Positions 1-12,082 of a DNA stretch of 64,000 nt are shown here, in pieces (positions within the stretch are counted from its first letter, which is position 1; each line of letters starts with the position of its first letter). Under the pieces are notes generated by a model that ran no database searches, was not told the DNA's origin, and was given only the letters and a program-made list of their open reading frames with translations. A program made the position numbers and the translations under genes. The stretch is taken from contig NC_084808.1 of assembly GCF_963583255.1 (NCBI RefSeq), positions 10,377,501 through 10,441,500 of the forward strand, read 5' to 3'. Source of the DNA: Pyrus communis (lineage: Eukaryota; Streptophyta; Magnoliopsida; Rosales; Rosaceae).

Positions 1-36
1 CCCTCAGAAGTGACATTTTGGGCAGCTTAGCACAGT

Positions 37-2500
37 TTGGAAGTGATAAGCAAAAGTGCCCATAAGCCCTTGGCGTTGAACTTTGAGTGTACCCCTTCTT
101 TTGCCACTTGGTGGAAGGCTAAGTGGTCAAAGAAGTATGAGGGAGACATCAGAGAGGCCGATGATCGACTCTTCGGGCAAGTCTTCTTTAACTCTCTGCC
201 CAAGAAGGAGGAGTTCGAGAGTTGGAAGGAGGCTATCAACCAGAAGAACCATCTATCTTATAGGTATAACCTATTGCCATTTCTCTGTCTCTTTCTTTAA
301 TGCTTTTATCATCTGTGGTGGTCTAATTCTTTTCCTGATTTGTAGCCCAAGGTAACACTGAAAAAGTGGAAGTCGGGCCAAAAAAAGAAGTTGTAGATGC
401 TCTGGTCCTCCAAGATGTTGTTGTTAAGGCAGCAAGGCAAGAGGCAGGGTCCAGCTAAGCTGTTAGAGATATTTATGAGCTCTTCAATAACTTAAAGGCC
501 AAGGCTGGGCCTGAAGTGGAGACGCAATCAACTAGGCGGGCAAGGGTGACTGTGGTGGAGACTTCAGAGTCTGAGCCCGAGGAGAAGCCTCAGCCTCGAC
601 TTGCTTTGCCTGGCCTAAAGGCAACTCCCACCAAGAAGATAACCAAGTCACAAACTTCTCAATCTTCAAAGCCTTCTTATGCCCATCCAACTGAAGCGGG
701 CAAGAAGAAGCAAAAATCCTCCAGTAAGTGTTTTTAGCCTTAGTCTTCTTCTTTTCAACATTTGATCTTTTTGAGTCTTTGAACTAACATACTTTTTCCT
801 TTTGTAATCAGGGCCTCCAGCCTCTAAGAAGCTTGCCCCTACTTGAGGAATTCAAGGTAGAGCTTTCAATCCTAAGTACTAAATTACTTTTGAAATTTAC
901 CTCTCTCAGCACTTTAACTAATTCTCTGTTATTGTTTTGTTTGAAACACGATACTAAGGCAGAGGCGACTTCCCATCCCGAGCCTTCTTCTCCTCCAGCT
1001 CGAGCGATGCATCTTTCCCCTCGTCAGGCCAAGCCCTCAAAGGTATACTTCTCTCACATTCCTGGTTAAGCTTGTGATTCACCAAGTTTCGAAGCTAATA
1101 ACCATCTTCATTCTTTTTTAGGCAAAGATTGGAGCACCTGCATCTTCAGTCGAACAAAGTTCAGCTCCTTCAACTCTTCCTCCAACGATGCTGGTGACTT
1201 CCACTTCCCAGTTTAATCCAACAATTGGGTAGATGTTGCACTTTGTGGAGGATGATAGCACTTCAATAAGTACCATTTTCCTCAAGCCCTTATGAATCTC
1301 CTTTTAAGTTCTCCCTTAACTTGTAAATACTTTGTTTTGCCTTCTCTTAGTCTTCTTCAATGCATGAGGCCACCAAGCAACCACCAACAATATTTAGGGA
1401 ACTACTAGTCCTTGAGATCCCTATGGTCTCAAAAGTGACTAGCCCGCGGGCTCCTCAAGCTGTTTCTTGGGCCAGCCTACCTGTTTCTCCTCAGGCAGTT
1501 GCAACAACAGAGATCCCTCCTTCACAAGCTCAAAGGCCAGCTCAGGTATAAAAGTCTTCTCATTTCCGCTCTTTCTTTACCTTAAGCATGACTCAATTTT
1601 CTGACTCGTTTTTCCCTTGGCGTGTGGCAGGCTTCTAGTGAGGGCTCAAGCAAATCTCTTCGGCCCGTAACACATAAAGTGGTTTTTCCCAAGCCTCTTA
1701 AGGCCTTTAGGTCATAGGGATTCCCATCCCTCAGCTGAAGAAGACTGATGTCGCCGCCACCTCCACTTACGGGCCTCTTTCCTCAGTTCTAACTAAAGCT
1801 GCCTCCTCTGATGCTGTCTCTGGATGTGCTGGAGTGATGTCTCATCCCCTTGCCTCCATGCAGCCACGGTCGCATTGCCCGAACTAGTCAGGGAGTTTGG
1901 GAAAATTAGGACCAAGTTGAGGTCCCCAAGGTGTCCCTTTGAGCCCTAAAATCTTCAAGATCAGCATTAGGTCTTTAAGGAATGGATGCAAAGGGATTTC
2001 ACTGCTTTCTTCTGTCTGAAGGCCTTCTAAGAAGCTGAGAAGGCTCTTACTAAGTTATTTAAGGCTCAATAGATGACGAAGGTTCAGTACGAGTCCTTCA
2101 TGTCCTTCTTTGAGAACCTAAGGGCTTTGAAGGATCAGCATTAACAAGCAGAAAGGCAATCAAATAGAATCAAGTGCTACAAAGAGAAGTATCTTAGAAC
2201 TTTAACTTCTCTACAACAGTTGGTAGATGAGGGTTCAGCTGTGGAATATCACATCATGGTGGTCGCCTTTTAGATCCAGAAGCTGGAGGAGCAGCTATTT
2301 GCTTTGAAGGCCAAGCTCATGACCCTTTCGAGCAAACTTTATCAGAAAATTGAATAAGTGAAGAAAGTCAATCTGGAAGTGGAGGATGCCGAAGCTCAAC
2401 TAGCCAACAACAACATTGCCTTAGAAGAACCAAGCTGAATCTTTACAATCATGCAGACTTATCACTATACGATAGCTGCTTTAGCTAAAGATGTAAAATT
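37..2500 (+). pseudogene. Decayed plant-mobile-domain (PMD) transposon-type gene
   Basis: Near the left edge the frame starting at 37 reads as the end of an aminotransferase-like plant mobile domain: a CTPSFATWW-like motif, then an acidic-basic stretch ending LFGQVFFNSLPKKEEFESW. Downstream are short open pieces separated by intron-like T-rich stretches. A Ser/Thr/Pro/Lys-rich linker lies at 516-737 and further linkers at 833-1069 and 1360-1551. From about 1870 to 2450 the translation looks like a long coiled coil (many E, K, L and Q) broken by several in-frame stops. PMD proteins occur in plant transposons and as domesticated MAIN/MAIL-like genes; the stops here indicate a dead copy. The start lies outside the window. 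I am fairly sure of the PMD assignment, less sure of the exon limits. Confidence 0.45.
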
Positions 2501-2559
2501 GTTAGGCTAGGGCTTTTTGTAACTTTCTTTTGATGAAATGACTTCTTTCTTCACTTCTA

Positions 2560-3897
2560 ACTTGTCTTATTTTATTTTGAAGCTTAATTGTGGTAAATGC
2601 ATAAACTAACTTCAACCATCCTCAAAATATTTAGACGTCATCGATATAACAATCTCTAACATCCCACAAAGTTAGGTGATATATCTTTAAAAACTTAGCA
2701 TTGACTAGATGTCTTTGCAAGTTTCTTTCCAAATCTGCCAAGTAATATCCTTCTCTATCTAACACTTGGTTAATAATGAAAAGACCTTCCCAAGTAGGGC
2801 TTCACTTCCCAAAGCCTCTAACTTGAGCTCCCAAGGGTAGAATTGCCTTCCACATTTACTCTCATTCCTTGAAGGTTTTCAACTTCATTTTCTTGTTGTA
2901 TGCTCGAGCAATAGCCTTCTTTTCTTCTTGGATTTTGTTCAAGGCTTCAATTCGGTCTACATCCAAATCTTCAATCCTTTGACACATAGCCTGAATGTAT
3001 TCTTCACTGTGTAGACCAAACTGGTTTTAAAGCCTGACAAAACTTTCATTGATTTCCATAGGGAGTACAACATCTTGCCCAAAGGTTAAGGCATAAGGGG
3101 TAGCCCCAATCCCTGCTTTCTTCGAAGTTCTATAAGCCCATAGAGTATCTACCAACTTCTCATGCCATCTTTCTAGGCTATCTGCCACCATTCTCTTAAT
3201 AATATTCACCAATATCTTATTGCTAGCTTCTGCTTGGCCATTTGATTAAGGATAATAAGGGCTAAACTGGATCATCTTTATCTTGAACTTGTTTGCAAAT
3301 TCCTTTACTTCATTCGAAATAAAAGATGGTCCTTAATCTATAACAATTGTCTCGGGTACTCCATATCTGTGTAAGATCTTGGTCTCAATGAATTTCTTCA
3401 CAGCAAAAGAAGTGATAGTCTTCACAACTTAAGCTTTCACCCACTTGGTAAAGTAGTCAACTGCCACAATTATGAAGGTGTGCCCTTTGCTAGAAGCTAG
3501 ATAAATTTGCCCGATGAAGTTCATTGCCTACCATCTGAAAGGCCCAAGCTTCACCACTGGATTCAAGGGTATTGAGGGTATGTGTTGGAGAGGTCCATCT
3601 CTTTGACATTCTTCATAACTCTAGCATAAGCTTTACAATCTTCTTCCATGTTGGGCCGAAAGTAGCCATACCTTCTCATCAACCACCTCTCATCTTGGTT
3701 CCAACTTGATGTGCTCCACAGATGCCTTGATGCACTTCAGCCATCACTCTCATTGATTCCTCTAGGCCTAAGCATTTCAACAAAAGTCCATCTGGAGTTT
3801 TTCTAGGCAGAAATATGTCCCACATAACAAACTTAGTTGCTTGCTGCCTAATTTTCTTACTTGTGGCGACTTGATCTTGAATCGAACATCATTACAA
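2560..3897 (-). pseudogene. Ty3/gypsy integrase and RNase H-integrase linker, degenerate
   Basis: Read on the minus strand, this stretch follows a Ty3/gypsy polyprotein in order. Near 3720-3830 is the zinc-binding integrase entry (MRVMAEVHQGICGAHQ-like). The catalytic core follows, with VAVDYFTKWVKA near 3450 and a VPETIVID-GPSF block near 3340. At 3027-3212 is an open piece containing ERWHEKLVDTLWAYRTSKK and GATPYALTFGQDVVLP. The C-terminal part downstream (lower coordinates) ends with a PTWEGLFIINQVL-like motif. Stops occur between the blocks, so the protein cannot be made. The sequence is cut at 3897/3898, where the 5.3-kb tandem duplication starts. Confidence 0.75.
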
Positions 3898-4542
3898 GTT
3901 TTGAGCTGCAACAAAGTCTTAAAGGAATCGGCATAAGTGCTTGTTGATTCTTCAAAGAGTGCTTCGGCTTTGGTCGACAGAAAGCTTCGGCTTTGGTTGT
4001 ACATTCTTCGAAGAAAGCTTTGGCAATGTATTAGTCTTCAAAGATTTGTCTAAAGGTTCTTCTCAATGTGTAATTTTTCGATCCTCAATGTGTGTCTTGG
4101 ATCCTTGTATTTATAGACTTCCAAAGCCATGCCTTTGGATGGATTTGGCCTTAATTTGTGTCTTGATTCATCCATGGGAGAATTTAGGCATGTTTTGTGT
4201 CTTAATTTCAGCCACCTTCCTCATATTGGCCGAAGTCTTAATTCAGCCACATTCCTCATATTGGCCGAAATTTTAGGCCTAGTTACCTATTTGTAAGCAA
4301 TCTTCAATTCTTACTTATTTTGTGAAGATGCTTCGGCTTTCTTCCAGTATTGAGAGATTTTGGGCCCCTTGCCGATTTTAAGGGGGATTTTCTCCATTTT
4401 GCCGAATTTTGGGAATGTTTTACACTTCCTTTGCTTGATTTGTATCACATGTCATTGATGGCTTGTCCATTTGTAATGAGTCATATGCCACGTGGCGCTT
4501 TGTGATGCAACATTTGTATGCAACGAAATTTACATGTCTACA
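3898..4542 (-). mobile_element. LTR-like segment, unit A
   Basis: Read on the minus strand this begins TGTAGACATGTAAATTTCG at 4542 and has a TATA-like CTATAAATACAAGG near 4110, consistent with a Ty3/gypsy LTR oriented like the integrase fragment to its left. No matching second LTR or target-site duplication was found outside the duplicated copy, so the outer limits are tentative. The plus-strand frame 3941-4276 is a translation of this repeat and not a gene. Confidence 0.4.
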
Positions 4543-5235
4543 ATGGGATGAAGAAAAAACGTCTCTACCAAAGCAATCTATCATAGCAGAAAAATATGTT
4601 ATAGTGGCATCCTAATTTCATTTTGACTTTTTTTTTTCCCCCATACATTTCTAATCTATAGTAAAGGGAGCAAGGAGCTTTTGGACTCGAGACATAGTGG
4701 GATGAAGATAAAAACGTCTCTACCAAAGCAATCTATCACTTATTATTAGACCATCGCCAATGGAAATGTCAAATTATTAGAGTCAAATTACAATTGATGG
4801 TTGATGTGACAATCGGAAGTCTTATGTCAAATTTGATGTTTCTCTAACCGAGTTGTCAAATATTATTTTTTATTTTATTTATGTAGAGCTTTAAATGGTT
4901 GTATTTATTAAAAAAAATTGGTGAAACAAAATTTTAGGGAGCCTTATATAGAGAGACAAAAACTTTCACTATATTTAAAGGAACTCCACTAGTTTCTAAA
5001 CATTCCAATGAGAGACAAAAATATAAAAACAACTAAAGCTTAGACCCAAAACATGGAAACAATGTTTTAATGTACCAGCCATACCCTTAAGGCTCTAGGG
5101 CTGTTAAAAGAACTTAACCCTCACAACTCCAACAAAATTAATGTGTCATAAACTCAACTCATCATCAACTATTTCTGCAAAATTAGTTTTGAAACTATAT
5201 GTAGAATCAATTTGTATCCTTTACTTCTATAATTA

Positions 5236-5515
5236 GTTCAATCAGCCCACGATCATTTTTGCAGAATCAGTTCAACTCGTCTCCAACCATTTTTGCAGAA
5301 TCAGTTCAACCCACTCTCGACCATTTTTGCAGCATCAATTTAATCAGTCTTGGACCATTTTTGCAGAATCATTTCAACCCATCCTCGACTATTTTTGCAG
5401 AATTAGTTTACTCGTCTTCAACCATTTTTGCAAAATCAGTTCGACCTGTCCTTGACCATTTTTGCAGATTCAGTTCAACCCGTCCTCGACCATTTTTTGC
5501 AAAATCAGTTCAAAC
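5236..5515. repeat. 34-bp minisatellite, unit A
   Basis: About eight tandem copies of a 34-bp motif centred on ccatttttgcagaatcagtt. Successive motif starts at 5254, 5288, 5322, 5356 and 5390 are exactly 34 bp apart. The motif length is not a multiple of three, yet a 110-codon frame (5259-5591) stays open through it. I regard that frame as a by-product of the repeat. Confidence 0.85.
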
Positions 5516-6629
5516 ATATGCAGAAGCAATTTTGGTATTATGCTTTTTAGTACAACCAATTTGTAAATACATATACTTACATTCAATTTAGTTGATTACT
5601 TCAACTATCCTCACAAACTAATTGTGCAGTCATAGGCCATATGCTCATAGATTGTATGACCATTTCATTCTAAGTAACTACAAGTCTACTCAGCCCAAGC
5701 ATAAACCCACGATCCCAAACTGAGGTGGGCTGAACTTTGAAGCTAGATTTGAATAGTGAAACTATTTCATAAATAAAAAATAAAAATAAAAAATCACAAT
5801 TAACAACCAACAACTAACAACATTCATAATCGTAACATGCCAATCAGCTACATGGGCCAAGAAAAAAGAAAGAAATGAGTAATAAAGAGCTGGCCAACAA
5901 AGCGGCACTCACAAATCGATCAAAACTCCCAAATCTCAAAAACCCCAATTTAAACCAATTCACTCTGATTAATGATTAAACAAAATTAATCATTTTGTCA
6001 TATCCAGAATTGCCCAAATTAGCTCATCAAGGCACAAATGATTAATGTTATATCAGGACGAAAAGCAAGAAAGACTCGGAAGAGAAATAGGGATAAAGAG
6101 GGTTAGAGAAGAGTTGTTGTAACAGCAAGCCAAACAAAGGGAGACTTAAGCATGGCCAAACTCATATTTATCTTCTTATACCTTTGTATTCCATTATTTC
6201 CTCTTCTTTTGATTTTGTCTGAGTATTTCTCTCTTGAACACAGTCCCAATCCTGGAATAATTTAACTTGGCATTCACATAATAGCTAAGTTCTGACTTAC
6301 TGATAACTTTATATAAGCTTTTGAAAATCACATGTCGTGTTTTTCAATGTTTAGCAACACTTTGAAATGTTGATTACTATATGCTGAGGCACAGTCAGGA
6401 ATGCATTATCTGAACATTGTTCATATAAAAAATAATCAAAAGAACCCTTCCTTTTTATATACCCATTAGTTAATCAAAAATCCCCAAATCTCATAAACCC
6501 AATCACCTATGAGGAATGTTTATGTACAGATGGAAAGGAGTATGGATGTGTGAGTATGGTGTTTGATGAATGTTTATGTTGTTTTGTGAGGTATCGGCTT
6601 TTGGGTTTAGGTAGAAAATGTAGGGTATT

Positions 6630-7239
6630 TGTAACATCCCACATCGCTCAGGGGAGTGGATCATGTAAGCCTTATATGTATATTCTCATCTCTACCTAGC
6701 ACAAGGCCTTTTGGAAGCTCACTGGCTTCGATTTCCATCGGAACTCAGAAGTTAAGCGAGTTTGCGCGAGAGCAATCCCAGGATGGGTGACCCATTAGGA
6801 AGTTCTCGTGTGAGTTCCCAGAAACAAAACTGTGAGGGCGTGGTCAGGGCCCAAAGCGGACAATATCGTGCTATGGCGGAGTTGAGCCCGGGATGTGGTA
6901 GGGGCCCGGGCCGGGATGTGACAATTTGGTATCAGAGCCAATCCCTGGCCGGAAGTGTGCAGGGGTGGATTGTAACATCCCACATCGCCCAGGGGAATGG
7001 ATCTTGTAAGCCTTATATGTATATTCTCATCTCTACCTAACACAAGGCCTTTTGGGAGCTCACTGCTTCTGGTTCCATCGAAACTCCGAAGTTAAGCGAG
7101 TTCACACGAGAGCTTCCCAAGATGGGTGACCCATTGGGAAGTTCTCGTGTGAGTTCCTAGAAACAAAACAGTGTGGGCGTGGTCAAGGCCAAAAGCGGAC
7201 AATATCGTGCTATGGCAGAGTTGAGCCCGGGATGTGACA
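6630..7239 (+). mobile_element. Cassandra TRIM retrotransposon, unit A
   Basis: A short LTR element with a 5S rRNA-derived segment. The 5' LTR is 6630-6923 and the 3' LTR 6971-7239; both begin TGTAACATCCCACATCG and end TGTGACA. The 47-bp internal part starts with a primer-binding site TGGTATCAGAGCC (6927-6939), complementary to initiator tRNA-Met, and ends in a purine-rich aggggtggat. Each LTR contains the 5S-like block (gaagttaagcgag, then a gatgggtgacc motif), the hallmark of the Cassandra family. A 5-bp target-site duplication GTATT flanks it at 6625-6629 and 7240-7244. It has no coding capacity and must rely on proteins from other elements. The 3' LTR lacks a 23-bp segment present in the 5' LTR. 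Confidence 0.93.
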
Positions 7240-7722
7240 GTATTTTTGTAACTTAAAAAAAAAAGGCAATGATGTCATATTTTACATGTATTAATTTTTG
7301 TTTCTCCTTGAAATGTTTAAAAAGTGTTGTCTCCATATACAATTAAGTATTAAAAGTATACCCTGTGTAATTTTCTGAAATTTTATGGGTTGAAATGTTA
7401 GTGAAATAAGAGACCCACCATTAAACTAATTAAAAATAAATTTAACACTGATGTCAAATTTGACTCCTAAACACAAAGGCTTCAAATCCAGTCAGCAAAT
7501 AACACTTCGGCTAGAAGGATTTTTTATATCAAATATGCAATCATATCTCCACTTCGGATTTGATATCCCTTTTGAAGATTTTCTTAGAAGTTTTTATTTA
7601 TATGTTATAAATTATCTGATGAATGATAGTTGTTCATTCAAATAAAAAATGCAAATATAACCAAATTAGTGGGAATTCTAATCCCTTGGTCCCACCAAAA
7701 CTAAGGAAAGCTAAAAACCATG

Positions 7723-8035
7723 AAATGAGGATCCTCTTCAAACCCTCTTTCTGAGAATCTTAAAAATCCGCACATCGTGTATATTCATTATACATCATGC
7801 GATCAATTATCTTCACGTACTATTAATATTTAATTTTAAATAAAAGATCTTGAAAATCCTCAAATCATGTATGTTTTTAGTACATTGTGCGGTCAATTAT
7901 CTTCAAGTAGTATTTATATTTAATTTTAAATAAAAGTATTTAAAATGATTTTTAATCACACGATGTACGATGAACGAATATGATTTAAAGATCCTTAAGA
8001 TCCTCACAAAGAGGATCCAGAGAGGATCTTCATTC
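7723..8035. mobile_element. Mutator-like MITE, unit A
   Basis: A 313-bp element with imperfect terminal inverted repeats of about 38 bp (left aaatgaggatcctcttc; right end reads gaatgaagatcctctctgg on the other strand). It is flanked by a 9-bp duplication, AAAACCATG at 7714-7722 and AAAACCATA at 8036-8044. A 9-bp duplication with long TIRs is typical of Mutator-like elements. Internal sequence is AT-rich with two repeated taaatattta-type blocks. There is no coding sequence. Confidence 0.7.
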
Positions 8036-8385
8036 AAAACCATAGGCTGCTGATGTGGATTACATACAAACCAGATAAGAAAAGCTGTTTATTTTAACTC
8101 ACAAAAAGGATCCGGAGAGGATCTTCATTCAAAACCATAGGCTGCTGATGTAGAGTACATACAAACCAGATAAGAAAAGCTGTTTATTTTAACTCACAAA
8201 GAGGATCCAGAGAGGATCTTCATTCAAAACCATGGGCTGCTGATGTAGAGTACATACAAACCAGATAAGAAAAGCTGTTTATTTTAACTCACAAAGAGGA
8301 TCCAGAGAGGATCTTCATTCAAAACCATGGGCTGCTGATGTAGATTACAGACAAACCAGATAAGAAAAGGTGTTTATTTTAACTC
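8006..8385. repeat. Four 95-bp tandem repeats
   Basis: Four direct copies with starts at 8006, 8101, 8196 and 8291, each exactly 95 bp. Each copy contains the right end of the MITE (gaggatcc..gaggatcttcattc), its target-site duplication and about 55 bp of the flanking DNA downstream of RBCS. The repeats therefore arose after the MITE inserted. Confidence 0.92.
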
Positions 8386-8532
8386 AGTTACTAATTATCT
8401 TCCCAAAACAGGGAGCAGCATAAACCATAACCTTCCTTATGCATACATACCACAGAAATTACAGAGGAAAACACCAACGATGTGAAGATGAAAAGTCGAT
8501 TTTCTCCAAACTTCTATAGACGAATCTTGCCA

Positions 8533-9278
8533 TTAAGCGTCGGCGGTGGTGGTGGTGGCCGCGGCAGCAGTAGCTGTTGGCTTCTGAATGATAAAGGCCA
8601 TGCACTGACCCTGGTTGACGTTGTCGAATGCCATGCAGCGAATATAAGCATTCGGGTATTCTGTTTTGCATTGCTGGATTTCATTGAGAACTAGCGACGG
8701 ATCAATACAACCAAACATGGGCAGCTTCCACAATGTCCAGTATCTCCCATCATAATACCCTGGCATCTGGCTATTCTCCCTGTAAACATACCCAACCTTC
8801 CATATTTGCAAAAATCAAATGTTAATGTTATGAGATAAACCCCAAAAGTTTATTGCTTAATTAGCGATCTACCCAGGATTATCATGGAGAAGTTAACCTT
8901 GCTAGTCAAATGTATAGTTCAAACATGACTGATCATATTAGTCGAAATACAGCGCATATTTAGCGCGTCGGATATGATGCTGGATTGGATTAAATAGTCC
9001 AATCTGGCGTTAGTGTCATTCATATTACACAGCAACCCGATAAAACTATTCAATTACTTAATTTTGTCAAATAACATGTTGTACTACATAGTGTCATTCA
9101 ATCATACGCCATGGAGGTAGAGATGCAAGTTGTAGTACATAGTTTAATGCACAGAAGAGAAGTTAAAATCCGATTTATTTGTTTGTTAAGAACAAAGAAG
9201 AGCATCTAAACTTTGTAAATCAACTAACCTCATCGAATTCGAGGCAAGGGATCCATCCCTTCTTGAGCATGTAGTCAA
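8533..9278 (-). pseudogene. Truncated RBCS copy: exon 3, intron 2 and 50 bp of exon 2
   Basis: Minus-strand copy of the 3' half of the RBCS gene at 13787-14828. Exon 3 (8533-8796) is open and keeps [18 protein letters not shown] and the Ala/Thr tail. Intron 2 keeps its GT and AG borders (8797-9228). Exon 2 is cut at 9278, leaving only 50 bp. There is no promoter, transit peptide, exon 1 or N-terminal part of the mature subunit, so no functional small subunit can be made. Exon 3 differs from the intact copy by one seen amino-acid change (Thr to Ile after FGC) and by silent changes. Confidence 0.93.
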
Positions 9279-9925
9279 GTTTTGAGCTTGCAACTAAGTC
9301 TTGAAGGAATCGACACAGGTGCTTGTTGATTCTTCAAGGAGTGCTTCGGCTTTGGTCGACAGAAAGCTTCGTCTTTGGTTGTACGTTCTTTGAAGAGAGC
9401 TTTGGCAGCATATTAGTCTTCAAAGATTTGAGAGGTTCTTCTGAATGTGTAATTTTTCGATCCTCAATGTGTGTCTTGGATCCTTGTATTTATAGACTTC
9501 CAAAGCCATGCCTTTGGATGGATTTGGCCTTGATTTGTGTCTTGATTCATCCATGGGAGAATTTAGGCATGTTTTGTGTCTTAATTTCAGCCACCTTCCT
9601 CATATTGGCCGAAGTCTTAATTTCAGCCACATTCCTCATATTGGGCGAAATTTATAGACCTTGTTACCTATTTGTGAGCAATCTTCAATTCTTGCTTATT
9701 TTGTGAAGATGCTTCGGCTTTCTTCCAGTTTTGAGAGATTTTGGGCCCCTTACCGATTTTAAGGGGGATTTTCTCCATTTTGCCGAATTTTGGGAATGTT
9801 TTACACTTCCTTTGCTTGATTTGTATCACATGTCATTGATGGCTTGTCCATTTGTGATGAGTCATATGCCACGTGGAGCTTTGTGATGCAACATTTGTAT
9901 GCAACGAAATTTACATGCCTATAAT
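9279..9925 (-). mobile_element. LTR-like segment, unit B
   Basis: This is the second copy of the segment at 3898-4542, carrying the same TATA-like motif and ending tttacatgcctata. It abuts the truncated RBCS exon 2 of unit A at 9278/9279. The open frame 9323-9706 is again only a shadow of the repeat. Confidence 0.4.
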
Positions 9926-10635
9926 GGGATGAAGAGAAAAACGTCTCTACCAAAGCAATCTATCATAGCAGAAAAATATGTTATAGTGGCATCTTGATTT
10001 CATTTTGTCTGTTTTTTTTTTCTTTCCCATACATTTCTAATCTATAGTAAAGGGAGCAAGGAGCTTTTGGACTCGAGACATAGTGGGATGAAGATAAAAA
10101 CGTCTCTACCAAAGCAATCTATCACTTGTTATTAGACCATCGCCAATGGAAATGTCAAATTATTAGAGTCAAATTACAATTGATGGTTGATGTGACAATC
10201 CGAAGTCTTATGTCAAATTTTATGTTTATCTAACCAAGTTGTCAAATATTATCATTTTTTTTATTTATGTAAAGCTTTAAATGGTTGTATTTATTAAAAA
10301 GAAATTGTTGAAACAAAATTTTAGGGAGTTTTATATAGAGAGACAAAAACTTTCACTATATTTTAAGGTTTTTAAACATTCCAATGAGAGACAAAAATAT
10401 AAAAACAACTAAAGCCCAGCTCCAAAACATGGAAACAATGTTTTAAAGTACCAGCCATACCCTTAAGGCTCTAGGGCTATTAAAAGAACTTAACCCCCAC
10501 AAGTCCAACAAAATTAATGTGTCATAAACTCAACTCATCATCAACTATTTCTGCAAAATCAGTTTTGAAACTATATGTAGAATCAATTTTGAAACTATAT
10601 GTAGAATCAATTTGTATCATTTACTTCTATAATCA

Positions 10636-10918
10636 GTTCAATTAGTCCACGACCATTTTTGCAGAATCAGTTCAACCCGTCTCCGACCATTTTTGCAGAA
10701 TCAGTTCAACCCATTCTCGACCATTTTTGCAGCATCAGTTTAATCAGTCCTGGACCATTTTTGCAGAATCATTTCAACCCATCCTCGACTATTTTTGCAG
10801 AATCAGTTTACTCGCCTTCAACCATTTTTGCAGATTCAGTTCGACCTGTCCTTGACCATTTTTGCAGACTCAGTTCAACCCGTCCTCGACCATTTTTGCA
10901 GAATCAGTTCAAACATAT
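10636..10918. repeat. 34-bp minisatellite, unit B
   Basis: The same array as at 5236-5515, with a similar copy number and order of variants, so it was already present before the large duplication. Confidence 0.85.
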
Positions 10919-12082
10919 GCAGAAGCAATTTTGGTATTATGCTTTTTAGTACAACCAATTTGTAAATACAAATACTTACATTCAATTTAGTTGATTACTT
11001 CAACTACCCTCACAAACTAATTGTGCAGTCATAGGCCGAATGCTTAGAGATTGTATGACCATTTCATTCTAAGTAACTACAATTCTACTCAGCCCAAGTA
11101 TAAACCCACAATCCAAAACTGAGGTGGGCTGAACTTTGAAGCTAGATTTGAATAGTGAAACTATTTCATAAATAAAAAATAAAAATAAAAAATCACTATT
11201 AACAACCAACAACTAACAACATTCAGAATCGTAACATGCCAATCAGCTACATGGGCCAAGAAAAGAGAAAGAAATGAGTAATAAAGAGCTGGCCACCAAA
11301 GCAGCACTCACAAATCGATCAAAACTCCCAAATCTCAAAAACCCCCAATTTAAGCCAATTCACTCTGATTAATGATTAAACAAAATTAATCATTTTGTCA
11401 TACCCAGAATTGCCCAAATTGGCTCATCAAGGCACAAATGATTAATGCTATATCAAGACAAAAAGCAAGAAAGACTCGGAAGAGAAATGGGGATAAAGAG
11501 GGTTAGAGAATAGTTGTTGCAACAGCAAGCCAAACAAAGGGAGACTCAAGCATGGCCAGACTCATATTTATCTTCTTATACCCTTGTATTCAATTATTTC
11601 CTCTTCTTTTGATTTTGTCTGAGTATTGCTCTCTTGAACACAGTCCCAATCCTGGAATAATTTAACTTGGCATTCACATAATAGCTAAGTTCTTATTGAT
11701 GACTTTATATAGGCTTTTGAAAATCACATGTCGTGTTTTTCAATGTTTAGCAACACTTTGAAATGTTGATTACTATATGCTGAGGCACAGTCAGGAATGC
11801 ATTATCTGAACATTGTTCATATAAAAAATTATAAAAAAAATAATCAAAAGAACCCTTCCTTTTTATATACCCATTAGTTAATCAAAAATCCCCAAATCTC
11901 ATAAGCCCAATCACCTATGAGGAATGTTTATGTACAGATGGAAAGGAGTATGGATATGTGAGCATGGTGTTTGATGAATGTTTATGTTATTTTGTGAGTT
12001 ATTGGCTTTTGGGTTTAGGTAGAAAATGTAGGTTAGAATCTAAATGATTGTGATATTAACACCTATGTTAATAGAGGGTATT

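Larger units (their letters stand above)
3898..9278. repeat. Tandem duplication, left unit (A)
   Basis: This 5381-bp unit is repeated directly, head to tail, by 9279-14520. The start (gttttgagctgcaacaaag) recurs at 9279 and the end (gagcatgtagtcaa) recurs at 14507-14520. The three breakpoint sites share only CAA (3895-3897, 9276-9278, 14518-14520). The unit holds an LTR-like segment, a 34-bp minisatellite, a Cassandra element, a Mutator-like MITE, 95-bp tandem repeats and the 3' half of an RBCS gene. The two units are nearly identical by eye apart from small indels and the 95-bp repeat count (four here, two in unit B). Confidence 0.95.

Noticed and set aside
5259..5591. 110-codon repetitive frame (FAESVQP/LDHFC units)
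   Set aside because: It is a translation of the 34-bp minisatellite, there is no start context or homologue, and the unit B copy has a different length.
6700..6900. A genuine 5S rRNA gene
   Set aside because: The 5S-like block is embedded in LTRs with a primer-binding site and target-site duplication, and it diverges from functional 5S outside the internal control region. It is Cassandra.
6762..7043. Open frames of 82-92 codons on both strands
   Set aside because: They lie wholly in the Cassandra LTRs (5S-derived sequence) and recur in each copy with the repeat; they are not genes.
8006..8385. CRISPR-like array (95-bp regular repeats)
   Set aside because: There is no repeat/spacer alternation; the whole 95 bp is repeated, and this is eukaryotic DNA.
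8533..8811. A second functional RBCS gene
   Set aside because: Exon 1, most of exon 2 and the promoter are absent; the copy is cut at 9278.
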